From the NCBI GenBank assembly GCA_016839915.1, contig JAEOTH010000039.1, positions 1 to 54,317 of the forward strand: a stretch of DNA of 54,317 nucleotides. Reading direction: 5' to 3'. This document shows, piece by piece, positions 52,788 to 54,317 of the stretch. The position numbers were made by a program, and so were the translations under genes. Under the pieces are notes generated by a model, which worked only from the letters and a program-made list of their open reading frames with translations, ran no database searches and was not told where the DNA came from. The stretch's first letter is position 1. The number at the start of each line of letters is the position of its first letter. This DNA comes from Promethearchaeota archaeon. Lineage in GTDB: Archaea; Asgardarchaeota; Lokiarchaeia; Sigyniarchaeales; SOKP01.

Positions 52788-52832
52788 TTATATAATAAAG
52801 ACAGGAACAATATATTTAAACTGCATTGGTGG
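52788..52832 (+). promoter_or_regulatory. TATA-like boxes and ribosome binding site for the gene at 52841
   Basis: TTATATAATAAAG at 52788-52800 and TATATTTAAA at 52811-52820 are TATA-like; GGTGG at 52828-52832 is an archaeal-type ribosome binding site 8 nt before the ATG. The upstream box would give a leader that includes GGTGG. These signals suggest a gene that was functional recently. Confidence 0.5.
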
Positions 52833-52840
52833 AAAAAAAT

Positions 52841-53137
52841 ATGCCTAAACGTGAACTCTTCATAATAGGCTTAACATATCGTTAGGTTTGTGGAAAAAGG
52901 GTATATGAAATTGTAAATGAGCTTAAAATCCCCCTAATTGACGAAAGAGTCTATGATAAAGTCAGCTTCAATACGGGGGCTGCTATCGCAGCAGTTATTT
53001 TCAGGTTTGAAGAAGATGAGTCAGTGATAAGAGGATTTCTCGGTCTTGCTGAATATTTTCACACTGTTGTTGTGAAGAGGAAAGACGAGTTTTTTATTCC
53101 GCATGCCTCAATCCTATTTCGTTTGATTAGCGCTTAA
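52841..53137 (+). pseudogene. Small gene with an in-frame UAG at codon 15
   Basis: ATG 52841 to TAA 53135-53137 would encode 98 residues, but codon 15 (52883-52885) is TAG. The rest is clearly protein-like: V-Y-E-I-V-N-E-L-K-I-P-L-I-D-E-R-V-Y, G-A-A-I-A-A-V-I-F-R-F-E-E-D and a final F-R-L-I-S-A. Codons such as ATC, GTC, AGC, CCC and GGG are commoner than in neighbours, suggesting foreign origin. Pyrrolysine is possible in principle, but TAG ends several normal genes here (for example 10584, 16829 and 47862), so a nonsense mutation is more likely. No family recognised. Confidence 0.6.
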
Positions 53138-53144
53138 ATTTTAA

Positions 53145-53154
53145 TTTTTTTTTT
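53145..53154. terminator. T10 tract between convergent genes
   Basis: Ten T a few bases after the TAA at 53135 and before the minus-strand gene ending at 53193. Confidence 0.4.
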
Positions 53155-53192
53155 ACTTTTCTTTAATTTCATTGAATTCAAAAGATGTTAGG

Positions 53193-53906
53193 TTACTCTT
53201 CCTTCTTTCTATAATATTTTGAATTGTTTATGATTTCTAATACTTCACTTTCAGGAACATCATACCAACGTGCATAAGCGTCAGCAACAGCAAACCATAA
53301 AGTATTTCTTATATTAGGACAAAAAATTTTATTGACATTGCTCTCTATTCTTTTAATGGTTCTTAATGGGGCGGTTGGCACAGCAATACATATTTTTTTT
53401 GGTTCATATTTTTTTATCATATTAATTCCAGCTAGCATTGTAAAACCCGAGGCTAACCCGTCGTCAAGTATGAAAATTGTTTTGTTTTGAATGCTTTTTA
53501 TATATTGGTTTTCTTGATTCAATGCTTTGTTGTAATATTTTATTCTTTGCTTTATTTCCTCTGTTGTTATATCAATTGATTCTTTTATTTGATTTTCAGA
53601 AAGATTCAATTGATTTAATAGATCCTGATTGAATAGGACTGTTCCATCAGTGGCAACTGCTCCAAAACCAGCTTCTGTATTATAAGGAATTTTTATTTTT
53701 CTAACAATTAAAATATCATAATTGGTGCCCATTGTTGAACAGAATCCTTCTACAACGGGAATTCCTCCATTAGGAATCGCAAAACAGAAGACATCTCTTG
53801 GATTATCTAAAATGTGATTATAGAAAACTTCATCTTTATTCTTAATGAAATCTGCGAGAATTTTGCCTGCAACAAATCTAGATTCATATTTAATAGAATT
53901 CATCAA
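53193..53906 (-). CDS. Phosphoribosyltransferase-like protein
   Basis: 237 residues. The PRPP-binding loop is in I-F-I-L-D-D-G-L-A-S-G-F-T-M (DD followed by G-x-A-S-G), and a pyrophosphate loop-like region lies near R-K-I-K-I-P-Y-N-T-E-A-G-F-G-A; the C-terminal half has A-V-P-T-A-P. This matches the stand-alone PRTase domain proteins (COG1926-like) found next to hydrolases or heat shock genes in archaea. It is not a recognised purine or pyrimidine salvage enzyme; substrate unknown. ATG at 53906, an alternative start at codon 2. Confidence 0.85.
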   Translation of the reverse strand: MMNSIKYESRFVAGKILADFIKNKDEVFYNHILDNPRDVFCFAIPNGGIPVVEGFCSTMGTNYDILIVRKIKIPYNTEAGFGAVATDGTVLFNQDLLNQLNLSENQIKESIDITTEEIKQRIKYYNKALNQENQYIKSIQNKTIFILDDGLASGFTMLAGINMIKKYEPKKICIAVPTAPLRTIKRIESNVNKIFCPNIRNTLWFAVADAYARWYDVPESEVLEIINNSKYYRKKEE

Positions 53907-54220
53907 TAGATCCTAATAGAAAGTTAGCTATTAAAATTATTCATAGATGAAAATTTAAATCTCAAAAAATTTATAGAGAAATTTATTGAAGTAATTGTTC
54001 TTATTGTTAAGAAATTTATCCAATTTAATATTACAAATATAAGAATTTTGCTTATAATATTTTATATTGAATAATTTAATGTTTGGATAATTTGTAAAGC
54101 ATTTTTATATAGTAATTCTTAAATATTTAGGTACACCTAAATTTTTAAATAATAAAATATTATTACAAAACAAGAAAAAAGAATATTAATTACTATATAT
54201 AATATTAAATTTAAAGAAAA
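53907..54220. other. 314-bp AT-rich gap with a palindromic operator
   Basis: Almost entirely A and T. It contains the perfect 8-bp-arm palindrome at 54125-54142 and a TATA-like TATATATAATATT from 54194, about 27 bp before ATG 54221. No gene is seen. Confidence 0.5.
54125..54142. promoter_or_regulatory. DtxR-type palindrome, candidate metal-responsive operator
   Basis: ATTTAGGTACACCTAAAT: arms ATTTAGGT and ACCTAAAT with a 2-bp centre. The TTAGG-N4-CCTAA core matches the operator shape of DtxR/IdeR/MntR-type metal regulators. It lies 80 bp before the gene that starts at 54221 and so would control that gene, possibly a metal-uptake gene. Confidence 0.5.
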
Positions 54221-54317
54221 ATGGCTCAAAATCAAGTTTCTAAAACAATGGATTCTGAGGAGGATGGTATATGGAGACTCAAGACTCTAAAGGAAAGATT
54301 GTTAAAGAAACATTCCC
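54221..54317 (+). CDS. Start of a gene cut by the window end, frame uncertain
   Basis: Two frames compete. ATG 54221 gives M-A-Q-N-Q-V-S-K-T-M-D-S-E-E-D and stays open to the end of the window; its TATA-like box suits a leaderless start. ATG 54271 in another frame gives M-E-T-Q-D-S-K-G-K-I-V-K-E-T-F-P, with a strong GAGGAGG site at 54257-54263. Only one is likely real, and the strong ribosome binding site favours the second. The palindrome upstream makes it a candidate member of a metal-responsive regulon. Confidence 0.45.
   Translation, partial: MAQNQVSKTMDSEEDGIWRLKTLKERLLKKHS
54257..54263 (+). promoter_or_regulatory. Strong ribosome binding site for ATG 54271
   Basis: GAGGAGG, 7 nt before ATG 54271-54273. 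It is the main reason to prefer the 54271 start over 54221. Confidence 0.55.

Larger units (their letters stand above)
52540..52840. other. Intergenic region with a direct repeat, likely promoters on both sides
   Basis: About 300 bp of AT-rich DNA between divergent genes. A 17-of-18 direct repeat AAAATTACTATTTRTAAT occurs at 52585-52602 and 52632-52649 (47 bp apart). TATA-like boxes lie at 52788-52800 and 52811-52820 toward the gene at 52841. No gene is seen. Confidence 0.45.

Noticed and set aside
52883..52885. UAG as a pyrrolysine codon
   Set aside because: Not excluded, but TAG is used as the normal stop of several genes in the window and no pyl gene is here, so it was kept only as a hypothesis.
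1..54317. tRNA genes, rRNA genes or CRISPR arrays
   Set aside because: TPsiC-like GTTCAA words (for example near 6397, 18540 and 38700) lack matching stems, and no regular repeat-spacer series is visible. This was a by-eye search and not a covariance model.

Overview
This is an AT-rich archaeal window that reads as an Asgard archaeon, most likely of the Lokiarchaeota type. The main evidence is an actin-family protein (50591-51712) with a proline-rich partner candidate beside it, a single polypeptide joining a longin-like domain to an Arf-like GTPase domain (33198-34775), a RING-like small zinc protein, and several HEAT/coiled-coil proteins. Initiation is mixed: many first genes have TATA-like boxes about 27 bp before the ATG (leaderless), while downstream genes carry GGAGG-type ribosome binding sites. 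No rRNA, tRNA or CRISPR array was seen.

Layout. 1-4800: the end of a beta-helix surface protein, then an E1 alpha/beta 2-oxoacid dehydrogenase operon flanked by two copies of a small membrane protein. 5200-10700: unlinked metabolic and membrane genes (alpha/beta hydrolase, J-domain protein, EamA exporter, DUF4184 protein, radical SAM enzyme, CPBP protease, GNAT) and a nitroreductase tail relic. 11300-15100: two membrane-bound hexapeptide-repeat proteins, a cofactor-dependent type phosphoglycerate mutase and an exported rhodanese. 15150-18600: hydrolase, RING-like protein, membrane protein and three members of an unrecognised small-protein family (here called DIYSG). 18700-20600: a metallo-beta-lactamase-fold enzyme behind three tandem TIGR04076-type genes. 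20800-26000: MFS transporter, Eis-like acetyltransferase, a broken and an intact DIYSG gene, the latter behind a ribbon-helix-helix regulator. 26000-34800: TrmJ-type methyltransferase with a zinc-ribbon microgene, and a group of conserved-looking proteins with eukaryote-like architecture, ending in the longin-GTPase protein. 34900-50500: tandem M32 carboxypeptidases, a CDP-alcohol phosphatidyltransferase, an ABC exporter, a ferredoxin-like protein, purD, a seven-PAS histidine kinase and a type IA topoisomerase. 50500-54317: winged-helix protein, actin homologue, proline-rich protein, a gene with an in-frame UAG, a phosphoribosyltransferase and the start of a gene behind a DtxR-type palindrome.

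The clearest candidate system is the cytoskeletal/trafficking set: an actin-related protein with substituted hydrolysis residues, next to a same-strand gene combining a coiled coil, polyproline repeats and a C-terminal WH2-like LKK helix, plus the longin-GTPase fusion elsewhere in the window. The second is the DIYSG small-protein family with its regulator. Several genes show start-codon or frame anomalies (near-cognate start, A7 frameshift, in-frame UAG), which may be biology or assembly error.
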